This document shows, in pieces, positions 17,275 to 24,334 of a stretch of 64,000 bases of DNA. Under the pieces are notes generated by a model. That model was not told the DNA's origin. It worked only from the letters and a program-made list of their open reading frames with translations, and searched no databases. The stretch's first letter is position 1. The number at the start of each line of letters is the position of its first letter. Position numbers and translations under genes: made by a program. The stretch comes from Streptomyces sp. NBC_01268 (GTDB lineage: Bacteria; Actinomycetota; Actinomycetes; Streptomycetales; Streptomycetaceae). The stretch is taken from assembly GCF_036240795.1 (NCBI RefSeq), contig NZ_CP108454.1, positions 3,038,001 to 3,102,000 of the forward strand, given 5' to 3'.

Positions 17275-18396
17275 TTACTCCCCCGCGACCGGTGTCCCGG
17301 CCGAGTGCGCGGCCGGCGCCGCGGGCGCGTCGGACAGCTCGGGGAGCCCGTACGCGTCGGCGATCAGCTCGTAGCTGCGCACCCGCGCGTCCCCGCCGTG
17401 GGCGTTGCCCGTGATCATCAGCTCGTCCGCGCCGGTCCGCTTCCGCAGCCCGTCGAGCCCTTCGCGCACCTCGTCCGCCGAGCCGTACACGACGTTCGCC
17501 AGCCAGGACTCGACGAACTCCCGCTCGGCCGCGCTGTACGGGTACGCCTCGGCCTCCTCCGGCGTCGGGACGAGCCCGGGGCGGCCGGTGCGCAGCCGCA
17601 GCATCGACAGCGCGCCGGTCAGCACCTGCCGGCGGGCCTCCTTCGGGTCGTCGGCGGCGAGCGCGGCGACACCGATCAGCGCGTACGGCGCGTCGAGCAC
17701 CGCCGAGGGCCGGAAGGAGTCCCGGTAGAGGTCGAGCGCGGGGATCGTGTTCTGCGCGGAGAAGTGGTGGGCGAAGGCGAAGGGCAGACCGAGCGTTCCG
17801 GCCAGCCGCGCGCTGAAGCCGGAGGAGCCCAGCAGCCAGACCGGCGGCCGGCCCTTCGGCCCCTGCACCGGTCCGGGCACGGCATGGATGCGGGCGTACG
17901 GGTGCCCGTCCGGGAAGTCGTCGTCCAGGAACCGGGTCAGCTCGGCGAGCTGCTGCGGGAAGTCCTCGGCACCCTCGTTCAGCCGGTCGCTGCGGCGCAG
18001 GGCCGCCGCGGTGGCGCCGTCGGTGCCGGGCGCGCGGCCCAGGCCCAGGTCGACCCGGCCCGGGGCCAGCGCCTCCAGGGTGCCGAACTGCTCGGCGATC
18101 ACCAGCGGCGCGTGGTTGGGCAGCATCACGCCACCGGAGCCGAGCCGGATGCGGCGGGTGTGGGCGGCGAGGTGGGCCAGGATCACGGCCGGCGAGGAGG
18201 AGGCGACACCGGGCATGGAGTGGTGTTCGGCCACCCAGTGCCGGTGGAAGCCGCGCCGCTCGGCCAGCCGGCTGATCTCGACGCTGGTCGCCAGGGCCTG
18301 GCTCGCGGTGCGCCCGCTGCCGACGGTCACGAGATCCAGTACGGACAGCGGTACGGGCGCGGTCCCCCGCGCCTCTCCTCGAATCGCGTCGCTCAC
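17275..18396 (-). CDS. Luciferase-like (LLM class) flavin-dependent oxidoreductase
   Basis: Protein of 373 residues of the bacterial luciferase-like TIM-barrel family. Signatures are SVLDLVTVGSGRTASQAL, the RGFHRHWVAEHHSMPGVASSSPAV segment, LGSGGVMLPNHAPLVIAEQF and GRVDLGLGRAPG, all typical of the group most like MsnO8/YhbW. It would use reduced flavin supplied by another enzyme. The substrate cannot be predicted. GTG 18396 follows AGGAAGG. It is monocistronic and divergent from the IclR gene, so the IclR protein could control it. Confidence 0.9.
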   Translation of the reverse strand: MSDAIRGEARGTAPVPLSVLDLVTVGSGRTASQALATSVEISRLAERRGFHRHWVAEHHSMPGVASSSPAVILAHLAAHTRRIRLGSGGVMLPNHAPLVIAEQFGTLEALAPGRVDLGLGRAPGTDGATAAALRRSDRLNEGAEDFPQQLAELTRFLDDDFPDGHPYARIHAVPGPVQGPKGRPPVWLLGSSGFSARLAGTLGLPFAFAHHFSAQNTIPALDLYRDSFRPSAVLDAPYALIGVAALAADDPKEARRQVLTGALSMLRLRTGRPGLVPTPEEAEAYPYSAAEREFVESWLANVVYGSADEVREGLDGLRKRTGADELMITGNAHGGDARVRSYELIADAYGLPELSDAPAAPAAHSAGTPVAGE

Positions 18397-18744
18397 CGTG
18401 GACGGCCTTCCTGCGCTGTGACGTGTGTACAGCGGGCGACAACAGGAGGCAGGCTCCGCTTATTCCGCCGGCGCGCGCCGACGGCCGGTCGGCGTTCGCC
18501 GGGGCCCCGCACCGAAAAAATCTTCACGTCCGGAAGGCACCGAACGCCCGTGCGGGAACCGTCCCGCACGGCCCTGACCTCAGCCTCTGTCACAGGGCTG
18601 TGACTCTGGCATATGCCAGAGTGGCGCGCCCCAGCGTATGGCCCCTGAGGACCGAATCAATCTCGCCAACAGCCGCCCCGTATCGGGCCCTTGGCGGCTA
18701 TCGTGGTACGGAAGCTAGCGGTCACAACCTGGTAGGGGGAAACC
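18397..18744. other. Divergent promoter region with two inverted repeats
   Basis: 348 bp without a gene. It holds CGTGCGGGA/TCCCGCACG (18549-18570, perfect, 4-base loop) and the 20-bp palindrome at 18603-18622. Both are between the flavin oxidoreductase and the IclR regulator. Confidence 0.5.
18603..18622. promoter_or_regulatory. 20-bp perfect palindrome ACTCTGGCAT/ATGCCAGAGT
   Basis: The two 10-bp halves are exact reverse complements. It lies 123 bp before the IclR-family start and 207 bp before the divergent oxidoreductase. It shares GGCATATGCC with the site at 10780. IclR-family proteins bind palindromes of about this size, so autoregulation is the simplest idea. Confidence 0.55.
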
Positions 18745-19503
18745 GTGGCGCTGAAGCCCGAGCCCACCGCGCCGTTCCACTCGGTGCAATACGCGCTGCG
18801 CGTGCTGGAGACCGTCTCACGGCACGGTGGCGGCGTGACGGACGTGCAGATAGCAAGGGAGACCGGCCTGCCCGTCGCCCATCTGTCGTCGCTGCTCCTG
18901 ATGCTCAGGCGCGAGGGATACGTGGAGCAGGTCTCCGACGGCGCCTACACGATCGGCGACTCCCTCGTCCTCCTCGGCTCCGGCATGACCCGCCGCGAGG
19001 CCCTGGAGCTCAAGCTGCAGGAGACCCTGACCGAATTGCGCGACTCGGTCGGCGCGGCCGTCTACATCAGCCGGTACATCGACGGCGAGGTGAAGATCAC
19101 CCAGTTCGCGGACGGCCCGCGCACCCCGAAGGTCAACGAGTGGGTGGACTTCCGCTCCGCCGCGCACGCCAGCGCCGTCGGCAAGTGCCTGCTCACCCAG
19201 CTCGACCAGAACGGGCGCCGCGACCACCTCTCCCGCCACAAGATCGCCCGGCTGACCTCCCGGACGATCACCAACGAGAAGGTGCTGTTCTCCAAGCTGG
19301 ACAGCCAGCCGCCGACCGTCCCGGTGCTCGACCTCCAGGAGTACGCCGTGGGCACGGTCTGCGCCGCGGTCCCGCTGACGGCGGGCTCGGCCGTGGGCTG
19401 CCTCGCGCTCTCCCTGCCGATCGAGCACGCGCACCGGCTGCGCTCGGCGGCCGACACGCTGAACCGGCGGGCTGCGCCCGTGGTGCTGTCGCTGGCGATC
19501 TGA
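18745..19503 (+). CDS. IclR-family transcriptional regulator
   Basis: Protein of 252 residues. The N-terminal winged helix (about 10-75: VQYALRVLETVSRHGGGVTD, ARETGLPVAHLSSLLLMLRREGYVEQ) and the C-terminal effector domain with FRSAAHASAVGKCLLTQL and VGTVCAAVPL are both intact. GTG 18745 follows AGGGGG at good spacing. It stands alone, 88 bp before tRNA-Lys copy 2. The effector is unknown. The divergent flavin oxidoreductase and the 20-bp palindrome in between are likely regulatory partners. Confidence 0.92.
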   Translation: MALKPEPTAPFHSVQYALRVLETVSRHGGGVTDVQIARETGLPVAHLSSLLLMLRREGYVEQVSDGAYTIGDSLVLLGSGMTRREALELKLQETLTELRDSVGAAVYISRYIDGEVKITQFADGPRTPKVNEWVDFRSAAHASAVGKCLLTQLDQNGRRDHLSRHKIARLTSRTITNEKVLFSKLDSQPPTVPVLDLQEYAVGTVCAAVPLTAGSAVGCLALSLPIEHAHRLRSAADTLNRRAAPVVLSLAI

Positions 19504-19591
19504 GGCGATCCGGCCGGTGCCGGACGGGGGCGGGTCCCGAGGGTGGTCGGAAGCACCCCTCGGGACCAGGTAATATTTTCTTCGTCAGCAG

Positions 19592-19665
19592 GCGCCGCTA
19601 GCTCAGTTGGTTAGAGCAGCTGACTCTTAATCAGCGGGTCCGGGGTTCGAGTCCCTGGCGGCGCA
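19592..19665 (+). tRNA. tRNA-Lys (anticodon CUU), copy 2
   Basis: Identical to the copy at 11500: acceptor GCGCCGC/GCGGCGC, anticodon loop CTCTTAA, CCA not encoded. A good -10 hexamer TAATAT (19571-19576) ends 15 bp upstream. The eight bases before the gene (GTCAGCAG) are also shared with the other copies. Confidence 0.97.
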
Positions 19666-19673
19666 CCGACAGA

Positions 19674-19703
19674 GGAAGCCCCTCGCGAAAGCGAGGGGCT
19701 TCC
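19674..19703 (+). terminator. Terminator after tRNA-Lys copy 2
   Basis: Perfect 13-bp stem GGAAGCCCCTCGC / GCGAGGGGCTTCC with a GAAA tetraloop, followed by TTGTTG. It starts 9 bp after the tRNA and is 44 bp from the convergent regulator stop. Confidence 0.9.
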
Positions 19704-19747
19704 TTGTTGTGCGTGCGGGGCCCGCACGCCCTGGCCGGGCGCGCGCC

Positions 19748-20401
19748 CTACGCCCGCAGAAAGGCCAGCACCGCCAGGACCCGGCGGTGGGTGTCCTCCG
19801 CCGGCGGCAGGTCCAGCTTGGCCAGGATGTTGCCGATGTGCTTCCCGACCGCCGCCTCCGTGACGACCAGCCTGCGCGCGACGGCCCCGTTGGAATGCCC
19901 CTCCGCCACCAGGCCCAGGACCTCCCGCTCCCTCGGCGTCAGCGCCGCCAGCGGATCGCGGTGCCGGCGCAGCAGCTGCCGTACGACCTCCGGATCGACG
20001 ACCGTGCCGCCGTCCGCGACCCGGACGAGCGCGTCCAGGAACTCCTCGACCTGGCCGACCCGGTCCTTGAGCAGGTACCCGACGCCCCTGCCGTCACCCG
20101 CGTCCAGCAGGTCGGCGGCGTAGCTGCGCTGCACGTACTGGCTGAGCACCAGCACCGGCAGCTCCGGGTGCTCCGCCCGCAGCGCGACCGCCGCGCGCAG
20201 CCCCTCGTCCCGGAAGTCCGGCGGCATGCGGACGTCCGTCACCACGATGTCCGGCGCGTGCGCGGCGACGGCGGCCGGCAGCGCTCCGGCGTCGCCGACC
20301 GCGGCGACCACCTCGTGGCCGAAACGCGCCAGGAGCCCGATCAGTCCCTCGCGGAGGAGGACGCTGTCCTCGGCGAGGACGACACGGAGCGAACGCCGCA
20401 C
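19748..20401 (-). CDS. NarL/LuxR-family response regulator
   Basis: Protein of 217 residues. The receiver (1-120) has the VVLAEDS acidic pocket and phosphoacceptor Asp in DIVVTDVRMPPD. The C-terminal LuxR helix-turn-helix starts at LTPREREVLGLVAEG (about 150-210). GTG 20401 follows GGAG and lies inside the last 61 bp of the kinase gene, so the two are translationally linked. It would control genes in response to the membrane kinase; targets are unknown. Confidence 0.93.
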   Translation of the reverse strand: MRRSLRVVLAEDSVLLREGLIGLLARFGHEVVAAVGDAGALPAAVAAHAPDIVVTDVRMPPDFRDEGLRAAVALRAEHPELPVLVLSQYVQRSYAADLLDAGDGRGVGYLLKDRVGQVEEFLDALVRVADGGTVVDPEVVRQLLRRHRDPLAALTPREREVLGLVAEGHSNGAVARRLVVTEAAVGKHIGNILAKLDLPPAEDTHRRVLAVLAFLRA

Positions 20402-21693
20402 GGGATCTCCACTCGTAGCACGGTCGGCCCGCCGGGCGGGCTGGTGATCGAAAGTGTGCCATCGAGGACGGCGAGCCGGTCGGCGAGCCCGGTCAGCCCG
20501 CTCCCCCGGGCCGGATCGGCCCCGCCCCGCCCGTCGTCCTCGACCGTCAGCCGGAGCAGCCCGCCGGTGTGGCGGGCGGTCACCCGGGCCCGGGTGGCAC
20601 CACTGTGCCGGGCGAGGTTGGCGAGGGCCTCACGGGCGGCGAAGTAGGCGGCGCTCTCCACGGGGGCGGGGAGACGGGGCAGGCTCCCGTCCCCGTCCCG
20701 GTCCCCGTCCGCCTCTCCCTCCCCATCGGTCTCCCCGTCCACGTCCACGTCGACCGGGACCGTCGAGCGGTCCGCCGCGTCGGTCAGGGCCGCGGCGAGT
20801 CCGTAGTCGGCGAGGACCTGCGGGTGGATGCCGTGGATCAGCTCGCGCAGCTCGGTCAGCACCCGGCCCGCCTCCTCGTGCGCCTTCGCCAGCTGGTCGG
20901 CGAGCGGCCCCGGAGGCACGTCGTAACGGGCGAGGCCGAGGGTCATGGTGAGGGCCACGAGGCGCTGCTGCGCCCCGTCGTGGAGGTCCCGCTCGATCCG
21001 GCGCCGCTCGGCCTCGAAGGCGGCGGCGAGCCGGGCGCGGGAGGCGGTGACCTCGCCGATCCGGTCCCGTAGTTCGGCCTCGCGCGGGGCGAGCAGCGCC
21101 CGGCCGAGGGCGGCGCGGGCACCGGCGAGGGCGGTGAGCGGATAGAGCAGCAGCGGCAGGAGGGCCAGGCCGAGCAGGGCTGCGGCGAAGGCCTGCGGGT
21201 AGGAGGTGACCAGGTACGCCTTGACCACCTTCGCCTCCTCGCCGCCGGACGCCGCGAACTGGACGGGGGCGCTGAGCAGGGCGGCGGGCAGGCCGAGCGC
21301 GACGGCGAGCACGATGAGGTCGAGCGGCCAGAGCACGGTGGCGAGCAGCACGGCGTACGCGAGCTCCCGCCAGGTGGCCTGTTCCCGCGCGCGCACCCGC
21401 AGCCAGGCGGCGAGGCCGGGCGTCTCGGGGACGCGGTGCGGGTCGGCGGCCGGCTCCCGGTCGACGAGGCGGAGGCGGCGGCGCTCCAGGCCGCCGAGGG
21501 CGACGCCGGCGAGCGGCAGCAGGGGAAGGCCGACGAGGAGGACGGAGAAACCGACGAGCACGAGGAGGACGAACAGGGCGAGCGCCCCGACGGCCGCCCC
21601 GGACGCCAGGTAGACGACGGCCCGCCACGGCCAGGCGGTGCGCAGGAAGGGGCGCGGCCGGGCCAGCGCCTGCCAAGGGGTACGGGGCTCCAT
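20341..21693 (-). CDS. Membrane histidine kinase of the NarL-partner (HisKA_3) type
   Basis: Protein of 450 residues. Hydrophobic helices lie at about 25-65, 113-145 and 165-195 with an Arg-rich cytosolic loop. The dimerisation/phosphoacceptor motif is ERRRIERDLHDGAQQRL (phospho-His in DLHDGAQ) and the ATPase domain shows ALANLARHSGA and the G-box GSGLTGLADRL. An acidic Asp/Glu/Gly insert (DVDVDGETDGEGEADGDRDG) sits just before the ATPase and is unusual. The last 26 residues overlap the regulator gene in another frame, so they are Ser-rich and probably non-essential. The ATG has no clear ribosome binding site. Confidence 0.93.
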   Translation of the reverse strand: MEPRTPWQALARPRPFLRTAWPWRAVVYLASGAAVGALALFVLLVLVGFSVLLVGLPLLPLAGVALGGLERRRLRLVDREPAADPHRVPETPGLAAWLRVRAREQATWRELAYAVLLATVLWPLDLIVLAVALGLPAALLSAPVQFAASGGEEAKVVKAYLVTSYPQAFAAALLGLALLPLLLYPLTALAGARAALGRALLAPREAELRDRIGEVTASRARLAAAFEAERRRIERDLHDGAQQRLVALTMTLGLARYDVPPGPLADQLAKAHEEAGRVLTELRELIHGIHPQVLADYGLAAALTDAADRSTVPVDVDVDGETDGEGEADGDRDGDGSLPRLPAPVESAAYFAAREALANLARHSGATRARVTARHTGGLLRLTVEDDGRGGADPARGSGLTGLADRLAVLDGTLSITSPPGGPTVLRVEIPCGVRSVSSSPRTASSSARD

Positions 21694-21750
21694 GGGCGAT
21701 CACGTTATGCGGGGGCGCGGGGGTGGAGCCATGGGTGCAGGGGGCGTGCG

Positions 21751-21774
21751 GTGGGTAGGGCTGGGCCTACCCAC
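21751..21774. terminator. Hairpin upstream of the kinase gene
   Basis: GTGGGTAGG pairs perfectly with CCTACCCAC across a 6-base loop. It lies 58 bp before the kinase start and 154 bp after the acyl-CoA synthetase stop. A terminator for the latter or an operator for the former are both possible. Confidence 0.45.
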
Positions 21775-21780
21775 CGGACG

Positions 21781-21870
21781 GGCGGACACCGGGCGGTGGA
21801 CACCGGGCCGGTGGACACCGGGCCGGTGGACACCCCGACTGGTGGACCCCGGGCTGGTGGACACCCGGGC
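21781..21870. repeat. 15-bp tandem repeat, about six units
   Basis: Unit GGTGGACACCGGGCC, with small changes in outer units. It is intergenic, between the kinase and the acyl-CoA synthetase. No coding role. Confidence 0.85.
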
Positions 21871-21900
21871 GGCGGGAGACGGGAACCGATCCCCTCCCCC

Positions 21901-21932
21901 CGGCTACCCGGCTACCCGGCTACCCGGCTACC
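21901..21932. repeat. 8-bp tandem repeat, four units, at a stop codon
   Basis: CGGCTACC repeated four times. The last unit contains the TAG stop of the acyl-CoA synthetase (21928-21930 on the minus strand). The other units are just beyond it, so copy-number change would leave the protein intact. Confidence 0.85.
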
Positions 21933-23586
21933 CGGGAAACTCGCGCCCCCGTTCCTCGTATGCCGCGCGCAAGGTCGCGCGGGCGGTCGGGGTGAGGGGC
22001 TCGTAGGGGGCGGTGGGGGTCGGGCGCCACCAGGTGGGGTCGGGGGAGGCGAGGGCGGTGCGGCGGAGGGCCACGCGGTGGATCTTGTTGGTGGCGGTGA
22101 GGGGGAGCTCGGGCACGACACGGACGAAGCGTGGCGGCATCTTGGTGCCCAGGTCGGACTGGGCCGCGAGGAAGGCGCCGAAGGCGGCCGGGTCGAAGGT
22201 GGCTCCGGGGCGCAGGGCCAGGGCGGCCATCACCTGGTCGCCGGCGGCGGGGTCGGGGACCGCGTAGACGGCGACGCCGGCGGCGCGCTCCCAGCGGGCC
22301 AGGATGTTCTCGATCATCGCCGCCGCGAGGTTCTCGCTGTCGACGCGCAGCCGGTCGTCGGTGCGGCCCGCGAAGTAGAGGAAGCCGTCCGCGTCGCGGT
22401 AGAAGAGGTCGCCGGTCCAGTACCAGCCGTCGCGCAGCCGGGCGGCCTGCGCCTCGGGGTTGCGCCAGTAGCCCTCGAAGGGGCTGCGGCCGCGGTTGAC
22501 GAGCTCGCCGACGGCCTCGTCGGCGTTGAGCAGGACCCCGGTCGCGGAGAACCGGGCCGGCGGGCATTCGCGGCGGGTCGTCTGGTCGACCACGGCCAGG
22601 TCGTCGGCGGGGGCGGCGCGGCCGATCGCGCCGGGCGGGGTGCCGGGGGTCCGCTGGATGGCGGCGCCGCCCTCGGAGGATCCGTACCCCTCGACGAGCC
22701 GGGCCCCGAACCGCGCCTGGAAGCGGGCCGCGTCCACCGCGCCGGCCTCGGTGCCGAAGCCGAGCCGGAGGCTGTGGTCGCGGTCGTGCGGGGTCTCGGG
22801 GGTGGCGAGGAGGTACTGGACGGCCCGGCCCACGTAGGTGAAGTAGGTGGCGCCGAAGCCGCGCACGTCGGGGAGGAAGCGGGAGGCCGAGAAGCGGGCC
22901 CGCAGGGCGATCCCGGCGCCGGCGACGAGGGCGGGGGCCCAGTCGGCGATCACGGCGTTGCCGTGGAACATCGGCATGCAGATGTAGTGGGTGTCCTCGG
23001 CGCGCATCCCGAAGTGGGAGACGAGCGAGGCGCCGGCCGCGGCGAGCCGGCCCTGGGAGCAGACGGCGGCCTTGGGCGCCCCGGTGGAGCCGGAGGTGAA
23101 GGAGAGCAGGAGGCGGCTGTCGGGGCCCACGGGCCGGACGGGGACGAGGTCGTCCGGGGCGGTGTCCGCGTAGGGGGCGAGGAGGGCCCGGTAGGCCTCG
23201 GTGTCGGTGACCAGGATGCGCAGGCCGGGGAGGGGGAGCCCGTCGAGGAGCGGGAGGTGGGCGCGCTGGGTGATCAGGACCCGGCAGTCGGTGTGCCGGA
23301 TGTCGCGGGCGAGTTCGGCGCCGCGCCGGGTGGGGTTGATCCCGGCGACGGCGGCCCCCGCGAGGGCCGCCGCGCCGAGCCAGAGCGGGTACTCCGGTGT
23401 GTTGTCGAGCAGGAGGCCGAGGTGCGGCTCGCTCCCCGGCCGGTCGGGCATCAGCTCCGTGAGCAGTGCGGCGCGCGCGGCGGCGCCCGCGGCGACCTCG
23501 TGGTGGGTGAGGGTGGTGTGCTCGTCCCTCAGTCCGGTCCGGTGGTCGTCCCATTGGCGTCGTACGAGCTCCGCGACGGTCCCCAT
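21928..23586 (-). CDS. AMP-binding acyl-CoA synthetase
   Basis: Protein of 552 residues of the adenylate-forming family. Core motifs are the P-loop LLSFTSGSTGAPKAAV, the A5-like EGYGSSEGG, the WYWTGDLFYRDADGFLYFAGR (A7/A8) region and the C-terminal catalytic Lys in LTATNKIHRVAL. It should activate a carboxylic acid, probably a fatty acid, with ATP and CoA. It is closest in layout to FadD17/FACL6-type enzymes of actinobacteria, but the chain length cannot be told. It is monocistronic; a 15-bp palindrome 16 bp before the start suggests control by a TetR-type regulator. ATG 23586 lacks a clear ribosome binding site. Confidence 0.93.
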   Translation of the reverse strand: MGTVAELVRRQWDDHRTGLRDEHTTLTHHEVAAGAAARAALLTELMPDRPGSEPHLGLLLDNTPEYPLWLGAAALAGAAVAGINPTRRGAELARDIRHTDCRVLITQRAHLPLLDGLPLPGLRILVTDTEAYRALLAPYADTAPDDLVPVRPVGPDSRLLLSFTSGSTGAPKAAVCSQGRLAAAGASLVSHFGMRAEDTHYICMPMFHGNAVIADWAPALVAGAGIALRARFSASRFLPDVRGFGATYFTYVGRAVQYLLATPETPHDRDHSLRLGFGTEAGAVDAARFQARFGARLVEGYGSSEGGAAIQRTPGTPPGAIGRAAPADDLAVVDQTTRRECPPARFSATGVLLNADEAVGELVNRGRSPFEGYWRNPEAQAARLRDGWYWTGDLFYRDADGFLYFAGRTDDRLRVDSENLAAAMIENILARWERAAGVAVYAVPDPAAGDQVMAALALRPGATFDPAAFGAFLAAQSDLGTKMPPRFVRVVPELPLTATNKIHRVALRRTALASPDPTWWRPTPTAPYEPLTPTARATLRAAYEERGREFPG

Positions 23587-23601
23587 GGGCGCGGATGCTA
23601 A

Positions 23602-23616
23602 CTGACGTTACGTCAG
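23602..23616. promoter_or_regulatory. TetR-like operator CTGACGT-T-ACGTCAG
   Basis: A perfect 15-bp palindrome spans the 3' end of the LPMO gene (stop at 23613-23615) and the leader of the acyl-CoA synthetase. TetR-family regulators of fatty-acid genes often bind palindromes of this type. No TetR gene is in this window. Confidence 0.6.
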
Positions 23617-24203
23617 AACTGAACGTCCGAGCACGCGTAGAAGGCGTTCCCGGTGTCGGCGACCGTCCACACGGCCAGGACGACGGCTCGGCCGCTCTTG
23701 CCCGCCGGGAAGGTCCCGGAGTGCGAGAGCGTGGACGGCGGCTGCTGGTTGTTGTAGGGGACGACCAGGAAGGGCTGGGTGTCGAGGTCGGCCCGGGTGA
23801 GGGCCTTGGTCCCGGTCCAGCCGTTCTTGGTGATGTAGTAGCGGAAGTCCGTGGTCGCGTGGCGGGCCGTGAACTGCCAGCGGAAGGTGTAGCTCTGGCC
23901 CGCGGTGACCTTGGTGGTGGGCCAGGCGCCGCCGCGGGGGTCGTCGAGCTGCGAGAAGCGGGAGTTCCCGCCGGCGCAGATCCTTCCGTCGGCGGGGCCC
24001 GCGGCCGGGAAGCCCTTGAGCCCCTCGACCGACTGGGGCTCCCACTGGATGTCGCCGCAGTTCTTCACGGTGCCGTTGGCACAGAGCTTCTGGCGGCTGA
24101 TCGGCGAGTCGGTGTAGCCGTGGCTGCTCGCGCTGGTGGTGGCGAAGAGGGAGGCGGCTGCGACGCCGAGCGCCACGGCCGCCACTCCTGTCTTTTTGCG
24201 CAT
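23613..24203 (-). CDS. AA10 chitin-active lytic polysaccharide monooxygenase
   Basis: Protein of 196 residues. The signal peptide is cleaved before His28 (SASS|HGYTDSP), which becomes the N-terminal copper ligand; the second brace His is His115 (FTARHATTDF). YYITKNGW and NAFYACSDVQF match the chitin-binding AA10 single-domain type (CBP21-like). It oxidatively opens crystalline chitin and so works with the GH18 chitinase in this window. ATG 24203 (MRKKTG) follows a GGAG; an upstream start would add 16 residues. A DasR-like operator lies 66 bp upstream. Confidence 0.95.
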   Translation of the reverse strand: MRKKTGVAAVALGVAAASLFATTSASSHGYTDSPISRQKLCANGTVKNCGDIQWEPQSVEGLKGFPAAGPADGRICAGGNSRFSQLDDPRGGAWPTTKVTAGQSYTFRWQFTARHATTDFRYYITKNGWTGTKALTRADLDTQPFLVVPYNNQQPPSTLSHSGTFPAGKSGRAVVLAVWTVADTGNAFYACSDVQF

Positions 24204-24268
24204 GCTGTCGCTCCAGGAGAACGTGGGGGAGTTCTGTGGGTCGTGCTGCACGCGTGCGGTGACACTGA

Positions 24269-24284
24269 TTCCGGTCTAGACCAA
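24269..24284. promoter_or_regulatory. DasR-responsive-element-like site before the LPMO
   Basis: The sequence CCGGTCTAGACCAAG contains the exact core GGTCTAGACC of the DasR consensus. Location and gene function (chitin oxidation) both fit known DasR regulation. Confidence 0.82.
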
Positions 24285-24334
24285 GTACCAAGGTATGGCC
24301 GGAAGTTGAGCATGTCCATACCAATGGGAGAAGG

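Noticed and set aside
21781..21932. Possible CRISPR array in the tandem repeats
   Set aside because: Units are 8 or 15 bp, directly adjacent, with no spacers, and there are no cas genes.
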